Shown here one piece after another: positions 20,581 through 29,368 of a stretch of DNA of 64,000 nt (position 1 is its first letter; each line of letters begins with the position of its first letter). The stretch is from the NCBI RefSeq assembly GCF_900199205.1, contig NZ_OBMJ01000001.1, positions 7,433,001-7,497,000 on the forward strand. Reading direction: 5' to 3'. This DNA is from Streptomyces sp. 1331.2. Lineage in GTDB: Bacteria; Actinomycetota; Actinomycetes; Streptomycetales; Streptomycetaceae. The notes beneath the pieces are model-generated. The model was not told the origin of the DNA. It did not search any database and saw nothing but the letters and a program-made list of their open reading frames with translations. A program made the translations under genes and the position numbers.

Positions 20581-21336
20581 TCAGGCCAGGAAGGCGCGCA
20601 ACAGGGCGGCGGTGGCGGCGAGGTGTTCCTCGGTGGCGCGGCGGGCGGCGTCGCCGTCGCCGGCGAGGATCGCCCGGACCATGGCGCGGTGCTGGTCGGC
20701 GGCGTGCGCGATGTTGCGGTCCAGCATGGGGATGGCGTTGAGCAGGTCGTTGAGGCGCATCCTGGCCTCGGCGATGGCCGCGGCGAGGGTGGGGGAGCCG
20801 GTGAGTTCGCCGATGGCGAGGTGGAAGCGCGAGTCCAGCCGGCGGTACTCCTCCGCGGGGGCGCCCTCCAGGTCGGTCAGCCGGTCCTCCAGGTGGGCCC
20901 GCTGGTCGGGGGAGAGCGGACGGCGGGCGGCCGCCTCGGCGGCGCCGACCTCCAGCACCTGGCGGTAGGTCAGCGCGTCCTCCAGTGCGCCGCCGAGGTT
21001 GCGGGCCGCGCGGCGCAGGTCGGCGACGTCCGGTGCGGGCATCCGGTAGGTGACGAAGGTGCCGCCGTAGCGGCCGCGGCGGGACTCCACGCAGCCGGCC
21101 TGCTGGAGGGTGCGCAGCGCCTCGCGCAGGGTCTCCCGGCTGACGCCGAGCCGGGCGGCCAGGTCCCGTTCGGCGGGCAGCCGGTCGCCGAAGCCGAAGA
21201 CGCCGAGCTTGACCGCCTGGAGCAGCCGCTCGACGGTCTCCTCGAAGGCGTTGCCGGTCCGGACCGGGCGCAGGATCGCGTCGGCCTGCCAGTCGGGCCG
21301 CGCCCGTTCCCGCGCTTCGTCCACGTCCACGTCCAC
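20581..21336 (-). CDS. GntR/FadR-family transcriptional regulator (FCD domain)
   Basis: The 251-residue regulator has an N-terminal winged helix-turn-helix (FGFGDRLPAERDLAARLGVSRETLREALRTLQQ, about residues 48-80) and a C-terminal all-helical FCD ligand domain with the metal/ligand motif D-H (RLDSRFHLAIGELTG near 155-169) and ADQHRAMVRAILAGD. Such proteins usually repress a neighbouring catabolic operon until a small acid or amine-derived ligand binds. It is divergent from the APC permease operon, and a perfect palindrome lies between them. The start is uncertain: three in-frame GTGs in a VDVDVD stretch (21336, 21330, 21324) are possible. Confidence 0.88.
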   Translation of the reverse strand: MDVDVDEARERARPDWQADAILRPVRTGNAFEETVERLLQAVKLGVFGFGDRLPAERDLAARLGVSRETLREALRTLQQAGCVESRRGRYGGTFVTYRMPAPDVADLRRAARNLGGALEDALTYRQVLEVGAAEAAARRPLSPDQRAHLEDRLTDLEGAPAEEYRRLDSRFHLAIGELTGSPTLAAAIAEARMRLNDLLNAIPMLDRNIAHAADQHRAMVRAILAGDGDAARRATEEHLAATAALLRAFLA

Positions 21337-21440
21337 GCCGGAATCGTACCGACATGCGGTTTCCCGGACACGTTGCCTCCTGTTGCCGCTCCGCTCTTGA
21401 CGCGGCCCCGATCCAGCCGGAACGATGCTGCTCACCCACC

Positions 21441-21464
21441 CAATGGTCTGGTTCCAGACCATTG
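21441..21464. promoter_or_regulatory. palindromic operator in regulator/permease divergent region
   Basis: Perfect 11-base arms (CAATGGTCTGG and CCAGACCATTG) flank a TT centre. TGGTC/GACCA half-sites are common in GntR-family operators. It sits 105 bases from the regulator start and about 95 bases before the permease ATG, so it is the likely FadR-type binding site controlling the amine catabolic operon. Confidence 0.7.
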
Positions 21465-21558
21465 AAGAGCCGTCCGACCGTCGAACCCGCCGGAGCGAGC
21501 GCGCCACGCCGTCGTGGCCGCGTGCCCCCGGCACGCCCTCTACCCCCAGGGGTGCCCC

Positions 21559-23124
21559 ATGACCGACGCACGCTCACCCGACCACCCTGCCCCCGCCGTG
21601 TTTCCGGAGGACACCGCCCCCGTTTCCGCCGACGAACAGCGGCTGCGCGAGCTGGGGTACACCCAGGAACTGGCCCGCTCGATGTCGGGCTTCTCCAACT
21701 TCGCCGTCTCCTTCTCCATCGTCTCGATCCTCTCCGGCTGCCTCACCCTGTACGGGACGGGCATGAAGACCGGGGGCCCGGCCCTGATCGTCTGGGGCTG
21801 GCCGGTCGTCGGGCTGCTCACGCTCTGCGTCGGGCTGGCCATGGCCGAGATCTGCTCCAGCTACCCGACGGCCGGCGGGCTCTACTACTGGTCCGCCAAG
21901 CTGACCCGCACCCGCGGCCCGGCCTGGAGCTGGTTCACCGGCTGGTTCAACTTCCTCGGCCAGGTCGCGGTCACCGCCGGCGTCGACTACGGCGCCGCGT
22001 TCTTCACCAACGCCTTCCTCGACCTGCGCTTCGGCGTCGCGGCCACCCCCGAGCACACCATGGAGATCTTCGCGGTCATCCTGCTGGTGCACGGCCTGCT
22101 CAACACCCTCGGGGTACGGCTCGTCGCGGTCCTCAACAGCGTGTCCGTGTGGTGGCACCTGATCGGCGTCGCGATCATCGTGGGCGCGCTCGCGTTCCTC
22201 CCCGAGCGGCACGCCTCCGTGTCCTTCGTCCTCACCGAGTTCGTCAACCAGACCGGCTTCCACAACCAGCTCTACGTCGCGATGCTCGGCCTGCTGATGG
22301 CCCAGTACACCCTCACCGGCTACGACGCCTCCGCGCACATGACCGAGGAGACCCAGGACGCCGCCCGCTCCGGCCCGCGCGGCATCGTCAACGCCATCAC
22401 CGTCTCCCTGGTGGCGGGCTGGATCCTGCTGCTCGGCATCACCTTCGCGATCCGCGACTACGACGGCGCGCTGAACAGCGACACCCAGGTCCCGCCCGCA
22501 CAGATCTTCATCGACGCGATCGGCTCCGGCGGCGCCCAGGTCCTGCTGCTCATCGTCATCGGCGCCCAGTTCTTCTGCGGCATGGCCTCCGTCACCGCCA
22601 ACTCCCGCATGATCTACGCCTTCTCCCGCGACGGCGCGCTGCCCGGCTCCCGCCTGTGGCACCGGATCTCCCCGCGCACCCAGACCCCGACCAACGCGGT
22701 CTGGCTGGCGACCGGCGGCGCCCTGCTGCTCGGACTGCCCGCGCTCTGGAACAACACCGCCTACACCGCCGTGACCTCCATCTCCGTCATCGGCCTGTAC
22801 ATCTCCTACGTCATCCCGGTGTACCTGCGGCTGCGCCAGGGCGAGGACTTCCCGCGCGGCCCCTGGCACCTGGGCCGGTGGAGCCGGCCGATCGGCGTGG
22901 TCGCCGTCGGCTGGACGGCGGTGATCACCGTCCTGTTCATGCTGCCCACCGCCAGCCCGATCACCGCCGAGAGCTTCAACTACACCCCCGTCGCCGTGCT
23001 CGTCGTGGTCGGCTTCGCCGGCGTGTGGTGGCTCGTCTCCGCCCGCCACTGGTTCACCGGGCCCCACACCGGCGCCGTGCCGTCCGCCCCCGAGGCCCCG
23101 GCCCCCGAACCGGAGATCCGATGA
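21559..23124 (+). CDS. APC-family amino acid/amine permease
   Basis: The 521-residue integral membrane protein has about 12 hydrophobic segments. The APC N-terminal signature is FSNFAVSFSIVSILSG (about residues 43-58), followed by SSYPTAGGLYYWSAKLTR (near 103-120), a conserved feature of eukaryotic-type amino acid/choline/GABA permeases. It probably imports the amine or amino acid that the following enzymes use. The ATG is preceded by AGGGG seven bases upstream. The stop overlaps a 15-codon mini-frame that leads into the ligase gene. First gene of the operon, about 95 bases after the palindromic operator. Confidence 0.9.
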   Translation: MTDARSPDHPAPAVFPEDTAPVSADEQRLRELGYTQELARSMSGFSNFAVSFSIVSILSGCLTLYGTGMKTGGPALIVWGWPVVGLLTLCVGLAMAEICSSYPTAGGLYYWSAKLTRTRGPAWSWFTGWFNFLGQVAVTAGVDYGAAFFTNAFLDLRFGVAATPEHTMEIFAVILLVHGLLNTLGVRLVAVLNSVSVWWHLIGVAIIVGALAFLPERHASVSFVLTEFVNQTGFHNQLYVAMLGLLMAQYTLTGYDASAHMTEETQDAARSGPRGIVNAITVSLVAGWILLLGITFAIRDYDGALNSDTQVPPAQIFIDAIGSGGAQVLLLIVIGAQFFCGMASVTANSRMIYAFSRDGALPGSRLWHRISPRTQTPTNAVWLATGGALLLGLPALWNNTAYTAVTSISVIGLYISYVIPVYLRLRQGEDFPRGPWHLGRWSRPIGVVAVGWTAVITVLFMLPTASPITAESFNYTPVAVLVVVGFAGVWWLVSARHWFTGPHTGAVPSAPEAPAPEPEIR

Positions 23125-23168
23125 CCAGCCCCCGGCCCACTCCCGGCACCGAACTGGAGACCCGATGA
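23121..23168 (+). other. 15-codon coupling mini-ORF made by a duplicated initiation region
   Basis: An ATG overlapping the permease stop opens MTSPRPTPGTELETR, whose TGA overlaps the ATG of the ligase. The DNA around the two ATGs is a duplication: GAGATCCGATGACCAGCCCC at 23112 and GAGACCCGATGACCAGCCCC at 23156, 44 bases apart. The ligase protein starts with the same MTSPR. It looks like a tandem duplication of the translation initiation region that now acts as a coupling relay. Confidence 0.5.
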
Positions 23169-24522
23169 CCAGCCCCCGACTCACCCTCGACGAGCTGCGC
23201 ACCCGCGTCGCCGACCGGTCCGTCGACACCGTCGTGCTCGCCATGACCGACATGCAGGGCCGCCTCCAGGGCAAACGCGTCGCCGCCGAGTACTTCCTGA
23301 CCGACGTCGTGCCCGGCGCCGCCGAGGGCTGCGGCTACCTGCTGGCCGTCGACATCGACATGAACACCGTCGACGGCTACGACATCTCCTCCTGGGAGAG
23401 CGGCTACGGCGACCTGACCCTGCGCCCCGACCTCGCCACCCTGCGAGCCGTCCCCTGGCACCCGGCCACCGTCATGGTCCAGTGCGACGTCACCCACCAC
23501 GACGGCACCCCCGTCGCCGTCTCCCCGCGCCAGATCCTGCAACGCCAGCTGGACCGGCTGGCCGGCTACGGCTGGCAGGCCCAGGCCGCCACCGAGCTGG
23601 AGTTCATCGTCTTCCGGGACAGCTACGAGCAGGCCTGGGACAAGGACTACACCCGCCTCACCCCGTCAACCAGTACAACGTCGACTACTCCATCCTCGGC
23701 ACCGGCCGGATCGAACCCCTGCTGCGCCGGCTGCGCAACGACATGGCCGGCGCCGGCCTCACCGTCGAGTCCGCCAAGGGCGAGTGCAACCTCGGCCAAC
23801 ACGAGATCGCCTTCAAGTACGCCGACGCCCTCACCACCTGCGACAACCACGCCGTCTACAAGACCGGCGCCAAGGAGATCGCCGCCCAGGAGGGCTGCAG
23901 CCTCACCTTCATGGCGAAGTACGACGAGCGCGAGGGCAACTCCTGCCACATCCACCTCAGCCTGCGCGACGAGCAGGGCGCGCCGGTGTTCGCCGGCGAC
24001 CGCCCGCACGGCTTCTCCCGCACCATGGAGCACTTCCTCGCCGGGCAACTCGCCTGCCTCGCCGACTTCGCCCTGCTGCTCGCTCCCACCGTCAACTCCT
24101 ACAAGCGCTACGTGCCCGGCAGCTTCGCGCCCACCGCCATCGCCTGGGGCCGCGACAACCGCACCTGCGCCCTGCGCGTGGTCGGCCACGGCCCGTCGCT
24201 GCGCTTCGAGAACCGCGTCCCCGGCGGCGACGTCAACCCCTACCTCGCGGTCGCCGCCCTGATCGCCGCCGGCCTGCACGGCGTCGAACAACAGCTGGAG
24301 CTCGAACCGGAGTTCACCGGGAACGCGTACGCCTCCCAGGCCCCCAGGGTGCCCGCCACCCTCCGCGACGCGGTCGACGCCTTCGAACGCAGCGCCGCCG
24401 CCACCGAGGCCTTCGGCAAGGACGTCGTGCGGCACTACACCCACGCCGGACGCACCGAACTGGCCGCCTACGACCGGGCGGTGACCGACTGGGAGCGGCG
24501 CCGCGGATTCGAGCGACTGTGA
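23165..24522 (+). pseudogene. glutamine synthetase-family gamma-glutamyl ligase, disrupted by a single-base frameshift
   Basis: Residues 1-167 in one frame (MTSPRLTLDELRTRVADRS to WDKDYTRLTP) continue in another frame from VNQYNVDYSILGTGRIEP to the end (ERRRGFERL). Together they make a 452-residue GS-like enzyme with SCHIHLSL, KRYVPGSFAP and ENRVPGGDVNPYLAVAA motifs. The shift lies at 23661-23665, where ACCCCG should hold one more base. The protein is closer to GlnA-like gamma-glutamyl amide/polyamine ligases than to biosynthetic GlnA, given the genes around it (permease, gamma-glutamyl hydrolase, aldehyde dehydrogenase). No programmed-frameshift stem or slippery heptamer is evident. Either a sequencing/assembly error in a C-run or a genuine inactivation. 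Confidence 0.85.
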
Positions 24523-25247
24523 CCGGCACCGACCTGACAGGACGCGACGGCCGCCGCCGGCCGCTGATCGGCATCACCAGTTACCAGGACGACGCCGCCT
24601 GGTCCGTCTGGCACCAGCGCGCCTCCCTCGTGCCCCAGACCTACGTCGACGCCGTGGCCCGCTCGGGCGGCACGCCAGTGCTGCTGCCCCCGCAACCCGG
24701 AGGCGTCGGCCACCTGCTCGACGTCCTGGACGGACTCGTCCTCGCCGGGGGTCCGGACGTCGACCCGGCCCGCTACGCGGCCGCCGCCGACCCGCGCACC
24801 GGGCCGCCCCACCGGCCCCGGGACGACTGGGAGAGCAGCCTGCTGCACGCCGCCCTGGCCCGGGACCTGCCACTGCTCGGCATCTGCCGCGGCATGCAGC
24901 TGCTCAACGTCGAACTCGGCGGCACCCTGCTGCAGCACCTGCCCGACAACAGCCACCAACACGTCCCCGCCCGCTTCGTCCACCACCGCGTCACCGTGAC
25001 GGACGGCAGCCGGCTCGCCGCCGTCCTCGGGCCGGCCGCCGACGTCTCCTGCTACCACCACCAGGCCGTCGACCGGCTCGGTACCGGACTGCAGGTCACC
25101 GCCCGAAGTGCCGATGGAACCGTCGAGGCGCTCGAACTGCCGGACCGGCGCTTCGCGTTGGGTGTTCAGTGGCACCCCGAGACCGACCCCGACGACCCCC
25201 GCCTGTTCCACGCCCTGATCACCGCCGGCCACCGCACCGTCCACTGA
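24519..25247 (+). CDS. gamma-glutamyl-gamma-aminobutyrate hydrolase-like (class I amidotransferase, peptidase C26)
   Basis: The 242-residue protein has the C26 fold: nucleophile Cys in LLGICRGMQLLNVELGG (near residues 121-137) and the His-Glu of the triad in GVQWHPETDPDD (near 214-225). PuuD-type enzymes hydrolyse gamma-glutamyl amides, releasing glutamate, which fits a gamma-glutamylation pathway with the upstream ligase and downstream aldehyde dehydrogenase. It starts at a GTG overlapping the ligase stop (GTGA) and ends 13 bases before the dehydrogenase. No active-site change is visible. Confidence 0.9.
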   Translation: MTGTDLTGRDGRRRPLIGITSYQDDAAWSVWHQRASLVPQTYVDAVARSGGTPVLLPPQPGGVGHLLDVLDGLVLAGGPDVDPARYAAAADPRTGPPHRPRDDWESSLLHAALARDLPLLGICRGMQLLNVELGGTLLQHLPDNSHQHVPARFVHHRVTVTDGSRLAAVLGPAADVSCYHHQAVDRLGTGLQVTARSADGTVEALELPDRRFALGVQWHPETDPDDPRLFHALITAGHRTVH

Positions 25248-25260
25248 GGGAGACCGCCCG

Positions 25261-26633
25261 ATGACCGAACCGGACCTCCACGAGGTCGTCAACCCCGCCA
25301 CCGAGGAGGTGATCACCACCGTCGAAATGGCCGGCCTCGCCGAGACTGACGCCGCCATCGCCCGCGCCCGCGCCGCCTTCGACACCTGGCGCACGGTCGC
25401 CCCCGCCGACCGGGCCCGACTGCTGCGGGCCTTCGCGGCCGCCGTCGACGCCGACCGCGAACACCTCGCCGCCCTGGAGGTCGCCAACGCCGGCCACACC
25501 ATCGGCAACGCCCGCTGGGAGGCCGGCAACGCCCGCGACGTCATCGAGTACTACGCCGCCGCCCCCGAGCGGCTGTTCGGCCGCCAGATCCCGGTGGCCG
25601 GCGGCATCGACCTCACCTTCCAGGAGCCGATCGGCGTCGTCGGGGTCATCGTGCCCTGGAACTTCCCGATGCCGATCGCCGCCTGGGCCCTCGCCCCGGC
25701 CCTGGCCGCCGGCAACACCGTCATCGTCAAACCCGCCGAACTCACCCCACTCACCGCCCTGCGCCTCGGCGAACTCGCCCTCCGGGCCGGGATCCCGGAA
25801 GGCGTGCTGCAGATCCTGCCCGGACGCGGCCCGGTGGTCGGACAGCGCTTCGTCACCCACCCCGACGTGCGCAAGGTGGTGTTCACCGGCTCGACCCGGG
25901 TCGGCAAGGAGATCATGGCGGGCTGCGCCGCCCAGGTGAAACCCGTCACCCTCGAACTCGGCGGCAAGAGCGCCAACATCGTCTTCGCCGACGCCGACCT
26001 CGCCAAGGCCGCCGCCACCGCCCCGTACGCCGTCTTCGACAACGCCGGCCAGGACTGCTGCGCCCGCTCCCGGATCCTGGTCCAGGCGTCGGTGTTCGAG
26101 GAGTTCCTGGCGCTGCTGGAGCCCGCCGTCCGGGGCGTGCGGGTCGGCGACCCGGCCGACGAGAAGACCGAGATGGGCCCGCTGATCTCCGCCGCCCACC
26201 GGGAACGGGTCGCCTCCTACGTCCCCGACGGCGCGGCCGTCGCCCTCCGCGGCACCGCCCCCGAGGGGCCCGGCTTCTGGTACCCCCGACCGTCCTCGCG
26301 CCGGTACGGCATGACGACCCCGCCTTCACCGAGGAGATCTTCGGCCCGGTCGTCGCCGTCGTCCCGTTCCGCGACGAGCAGGACGCCCTGCGGATCGCCA
26401 ACGCCACCGAGTACGGGCTGTCCGGCTCCGTCTGGACCAGGGACATCGGCCGCGCGCTGCGCGTCTCCCGCGGCGTCGAGGCCGGCAACCTCTCCGTCAA
26501 CTCGCACTCCTCGGTCCGCTACACCACGCCCTTCGGCGGCTTCAAGCAGTCCGGCCTCGGCCGCGAGCTCGGCCCGGACGCCCTGGACGCCTTCACCCAG
26601 ACCAAGAACGTCTTCATCTCCACGGAAGAGTGA
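25261..26633 (+). pseudogene. aldehyde dehydrogenase, disrupted by a single-base frameshift
   Basis: The N-terminal 343 residues are a normal NAD(P)-dependent aldehyde dehydrogenase: VIVPWNFP near 130, TGSTRVGKEI near 209, catalytic Glu in LELGGKSANI (near 232) and Cys in NAGQDCCARS near 263. After GPGFWYP the frame is lost; the correct continuation (PTVLAPVRHDD, EEIFGPVVAVVPF, GGFKQSGLGRELG) is in another frame and ends at 26633. One base is missing in the C-run ACCCCCGACC at about 26282-26291. Unrepaired, the product would lack the oligomerisation region and run on into unrelated sequence. The neighbours suggest it oxidises a gamma-glutamyl or amine-derived aldehyde. Confidence 0.87.
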
Positions 26634-26647
26634 GAGGAATGATCAGC

Positions 26648-27415
26648 ATGACCCAGCGACTCGACGGCCGGGTGGCCGTCATCACCGGCGCGGGCAGCGG
26701 CATCGGCCTGGCCACCGCCCGCAGGTTCGCCGCCGAGGGCGCGAAGGTGGTCTGCGTCGACCTCGACGCCGAGACCGGCGCCAAGGCCGCCAACGAGGTC
26801 GGCGGCCTGTTCCTGGAGGCCGACGTCACCGACGAGCAGGCGGTGCAGGCGCTCTTCCAGCGAGCCGTGGACGAGTACGGCCGGCTCGACATCGCCTTCA
26901 ACAACGCCGGCATCTCCCCGCCGGACGACGACTCCATCCTCACCACCGGCCTGGACGCCTGGAAGCGCGTCCAGGAGGTCAACCTCACCAGCGTCTACCT
27001 GTGCTGCAAGTACGCGATCCCGCACATGCAGCGGCAGGGCAAGGGCTCGATCATCAACACCGCCTCCTTCGTCGCCGTGATGGGCGCGGCCACCTCGCAG
27101 ATCTCCTACAGCGCCTCCAAGGGTGGCGTCCTCGCGATGTCCCGCGAACTGGGCGTGCAGTTCGCCCGCGAGGGCATCCGGGTGAACGCCCTGTGCCCCG
27201 GCCCGGTGAACACCCCGCTGCTGCAGGAGCTCTTCGCCAAGGACCCGGAGCGGGCCGCCCGCCGGCTCGTCCACATCCCGCTCGGCCGCTTCGCCGAGCC
27301 CGAGGAGATCGCCGCCGCGGTGGCCTTCCTCGCCTCGGACGACTCCTCCTTCATGACCGCAAACACCTTCCTGGTCGACGGCGGGATCTCCGGCGCCTAC
27401 GTCACGCCGCAGTAA
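26648..27415 (+). CDS. short-chain dehydrogenase/reductase (3-oxoacyl-ACP reductase-like)
   Basis: A classical SDR of 255 residues: TGxxxGIG nucleotide motif (VITGAGSGIGLATARRF, near residues 13-29), NNAG (FNNAGIS, near 87-93), catalytic Ser and YxxxK in ASFVAVMGAATSQISYSASKGG, and the C-terminal FLASDDSSFMTANTFLVDGG. It probably oxidises an alcohol or beta-hydroxy product in the amine pathway. Start chosen at the ATG with GAGAGGA nine bases upstream; GTG 26630 and ATG 26639 in the same frame are alternatives, the former overlapping the dehydrogenase stop. Last gene before a hairpin. Confidence 0.92.
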   Translation: MTQRLDGRVAVITGAGSGIGLATARRFAAEGAKVVCVDLDAETGAKAANEVGGLFLEADVTDEQAVQALFQRAVDEYGRLDIAFNNAGISPPDDDSILTTGLDAWKRVQEVNLTSVYLCCKYAIPHMQRQGKGSIINTASFVAVMGAATSQISYSASKGGVLAMSRELGVQFAREGIRVNALCPGPVNTPLLQELFAKDPERAARRLVHIPLGRFAEPEEIAAAVAFLASDDSSFMTANTFLVDGGISGAYVTPQ

Positions 27416-27429
27416 CCGCGGGGCCACCC

Positions 27430-27457
27430 CCGGAGGAGCCCGGCCGGGCTCCTCCGG
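27430..27457. terminator. terminator-like palindrome after the SDR gene
   Basis: Perfect 14-base arms (27430-27443 and 27444-27457) sit 14 bases after the SDR stop. A loop of about four bases would form. It likely ends the amine-catabolism operon. Confidence 0.65.
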
Positions 27458-27482
27458 ACGGCCGACCCGCCCCGGCGGCGTC

Positions 27483-27556
27483 AGGGCCTGTCCGGCGGAT
27501 CTTGCCGGGCGCCCGACGCCGCGCGCTGATCCGACAAGATCCGCCGGACAGGCCCT
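27483..27556. repeat. inverted-repeat element (22-bp perfect arms, about 30-base loop)
   Basis: Arms 27483-27504 and 27535-27556 are perfect inverted copies beginning AGGGCCTGTCCGGCGGATCT. Fifteen bases of the arm (GGGCCTGTCCGGCGG) occur again at 37733-37747. It is separate from the terminator just before it and lies 60 bases before the next permease gene. It resembles dispersed palindromic intergenic elements of streptomycetes; a mobile (MITE-like) origin is inferred. Confidence 0.55.
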
Positions 27557-27617
27557 AGGCTGTGACGACCACATCGGTCCTCGCGGCCCCCGCCGTGCAC
27601 CCAAGGGAGTGGGATCC

Positions 27618-29183
27618 GTGCCGGCCTCCCCGACCAGCCCCCCGACCGGCGTCCCCACCGGCTCCGGTGCGGGCGAGAAGGGCCTCAAGACAGGCGCCCT
27701 GGGACTGCTGTCCTCCGTCTGCATCGGCCTCGCCTCCACCGCCCCCGCCTACAGCCTCGCCGCGACCCTCGGCATCATCGTGGTCGGCGTGGGCCTCCAG
27801 GCACCGATCATCACCATCCTGGCGTTCGTCCCGATGCTGCTGATCGCCTACGCCTACAAGGAGTTGAACGCCACCGACCCGGACTGCGGCACCACCTTCA
27901 CCTGGGCCGCCCGGGCCTTCGGCCCCCGCACCGGCTGGATGGGCGGCTGGGGGATCGTCGTCGCGGACATCATCGTGATGGCCAACCTCGCCCAGATCGC
28001 CGGGGTGTACGGGTTCCGGCTGGTCGGCCTCGACTCCTTGGCCGACGACAAGGCCTGGACCACCACGGCCGGCGTGGTGTGGATCGTCGTGATGACCGCG
28101 ATCTGCTACGTCGGCATCGAACTCTCCGCCGCCCTGCAGCGCTGGCTGCTGGCCGTCGAGGTGGTCATGCTGGTCGTCTTCTCGGTCACCGCGCTGGTCA
28201 AGTCGTACGGCTCCGGCGCCCCCGCGACCGCCATCCCGGTCTCCGCCGCCTGGTTCAACCCGTTCCACATCCCCTCGACCTCGGCGTTCACCGCCGGCAT
28301 GCTCGCCGCCGTCTTCATCTACTGGGGCTGGGACACCGCCGTCTCCGTCAACGAGGAGACCGCCGACTCGACGCGGACCCCGGGCCGGGCCGCGGTCATC
28401 TCCACCGTGCTGCTGCTCCTCATCTACGCCCTGGTGGCCACCTCCGCCCAGGCCTTCGCCGGGGTCGGGACGGACGGCATCGGCCTCGGCAACCCCGACC
28501 ACTCGGGGGACGTGCTCTCCGGACTCGGCGACGCGGTGTTCGGCACCACCGGGATCGGCGCCGTGCTCAGCCGGCTGCTCATCCTGATGGTGCTGACCTC
28601 GGCCGCCGCCTCCACCCAGACCACCATCCTGCCCACCGCCCGCACCACCTTCTCGATGGCCACCCACCGGGCCATCCCGGCCGGCTTCGCCCGGGTGCAC
28701 CCGCGCCACCAGACCCCGACCTGGTCGACGGTCGCGATGGGCCTGGTCTCGATCGCCTTCTACGTGCTGCTCACCGCGATCAGCGGCAACGTCCTGGCCG
28801 ACTCGATCGCCTCCGTCGGCCTCGGCATCGCCTTCTACTACGGGCTGACCGGCTTCGCCTGCGTCTGGTACTACCGCCGAGTGCTCACCCGCAGCGTCCG
28901 GGACTTCCTGTTCAAGGGCGTGCTGCCGCTGGCCGGCGGCGTGATGCTGCTGTACTTCTTCGCCTACGGCGCCTTCGACGTCTACGCCGACCCGCACTAC
29001 GGGGCCACCTCGATCGACCTGCCGGGCATCGGCGAGGTCGGCGGGGTCACCGTGATCGGGCTGGGCGCGCTGCTGCTGGGCGCGGTGCTGATGCTGGTGC
29101 AGTGGGTGGTCCAGGGGTCGTGGTTCCGGCACCCGGACGTGCCGGTCGGCGCGGCGGACCGGGAGACGGCGCCGCCGTCCTGA
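27618..29183 (+). CDS. second APC-family amino acid permease
   Basis: The 521-residue integral membrane protein has about 12-14 hydrophobic segments; GLLSSVCIGLASTAPAYSLAATLG near residues 29-52 is the first, typical of APC-family permeases of actinomycetes. It has its own upstream region after the inverted-repeat element and is probably a separate transcription unit. GTG 27618 was chosen because AAGGGAG lies eight bases upstream; a GTG three codons earlier overlaps that site. Substrate unknown; position next to the amine locus suggests a related nitrogen compound. Confidence 0.88.
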   Translation: MPASPTSPPTGVPTGSGAGEKGLKTGALGLLSSVCIGLASTAPAYSLAATLGIIVVGVGLQAPIITILAFVPMLLIAYAYKELNATDPDCGTTFTWAARAFGPRTGWMGGWGIVVADIIVMANLAQIAGVYGFRLVGLDSLADDKAWTTTAGVVWIVVMTAICYVGIELSAALQRWLLAVEVVMLVVFSVTALVKSYGSGAPATAIPVSAAWFNPFHIPSTSAFTAGMLAAVFIYWGWDTAVSVNEETADSTRTPGRAAVISTVLLLLIYALVATSAQAFAGVGTDGIGLGNPDHSGDVLSGLGDAVFGTTGIGAVLSRLLILMVLTSAAASTQTTILPTARTTFSMATHRAIPAGFARVHPRHQTPTWSTVAMGLVSIAFYVLLTAISGNVLADSIASVGLGIAFYYGLTGFACVWYYRRVLTRSVRDFLFKGVLPLAGGVMLLYFFAYGAFDVYADPHYGATSIDLPGIGEVGGVTVIGLGALLLGAVLMLVQWVVQGSWFRHPDVPVGAADRETAPPS

Positions 29184-29185
29184 CA

Positions 29186-29246
29186 TTCCCGTACGTGACG
29201 CTCCCGTACCTGACGCTCCCGTACCTGACGTTCCCGCACCTGATGT
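29186..29246. repeat. 15-bp tandem repeat, four degenerate copies
   Basis: Units of the type TCCCGTACCTGACGC repeat about four times just after the permease stop (29183), degenerating toward 29246. Because 15 is divisible by 3 the repeat can be read as LPYLT units in one frame, but no supported gene uses it. It sits between the permease and the GPP34 gene. Confidence 0.6.
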
Positions 29247-29368
29247 TTCCTGGCGTGGGCGGGAACCGGGCCGGTGGTGCGGGCGTTGCTGGCTGAGGAC
29301 ACCCGGGTTTCGGCGGCCGGTCGCGGCGCTGCGGGGTGGCCGGTCCGTACAGGGAAAGGAAATGGCAC

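Noticed and set aside
23655..23670. Programmed ribosomal frameshift in the ligase
   Set aside because: No slippery heptamer or downstream pseudoknot is evident, and family members are encoded in one frame.
27558..29186. A 543-codon minus open frame across the second permease
   Set aside because: Antisense to a clear membrane protein; Gly/Asp/His-rich with no motif.
29186..29246. Possible CRISPR-like array
   Set aside because: The copies are contiguous 15-bp units without spacers; it is a simple tandem repeat.
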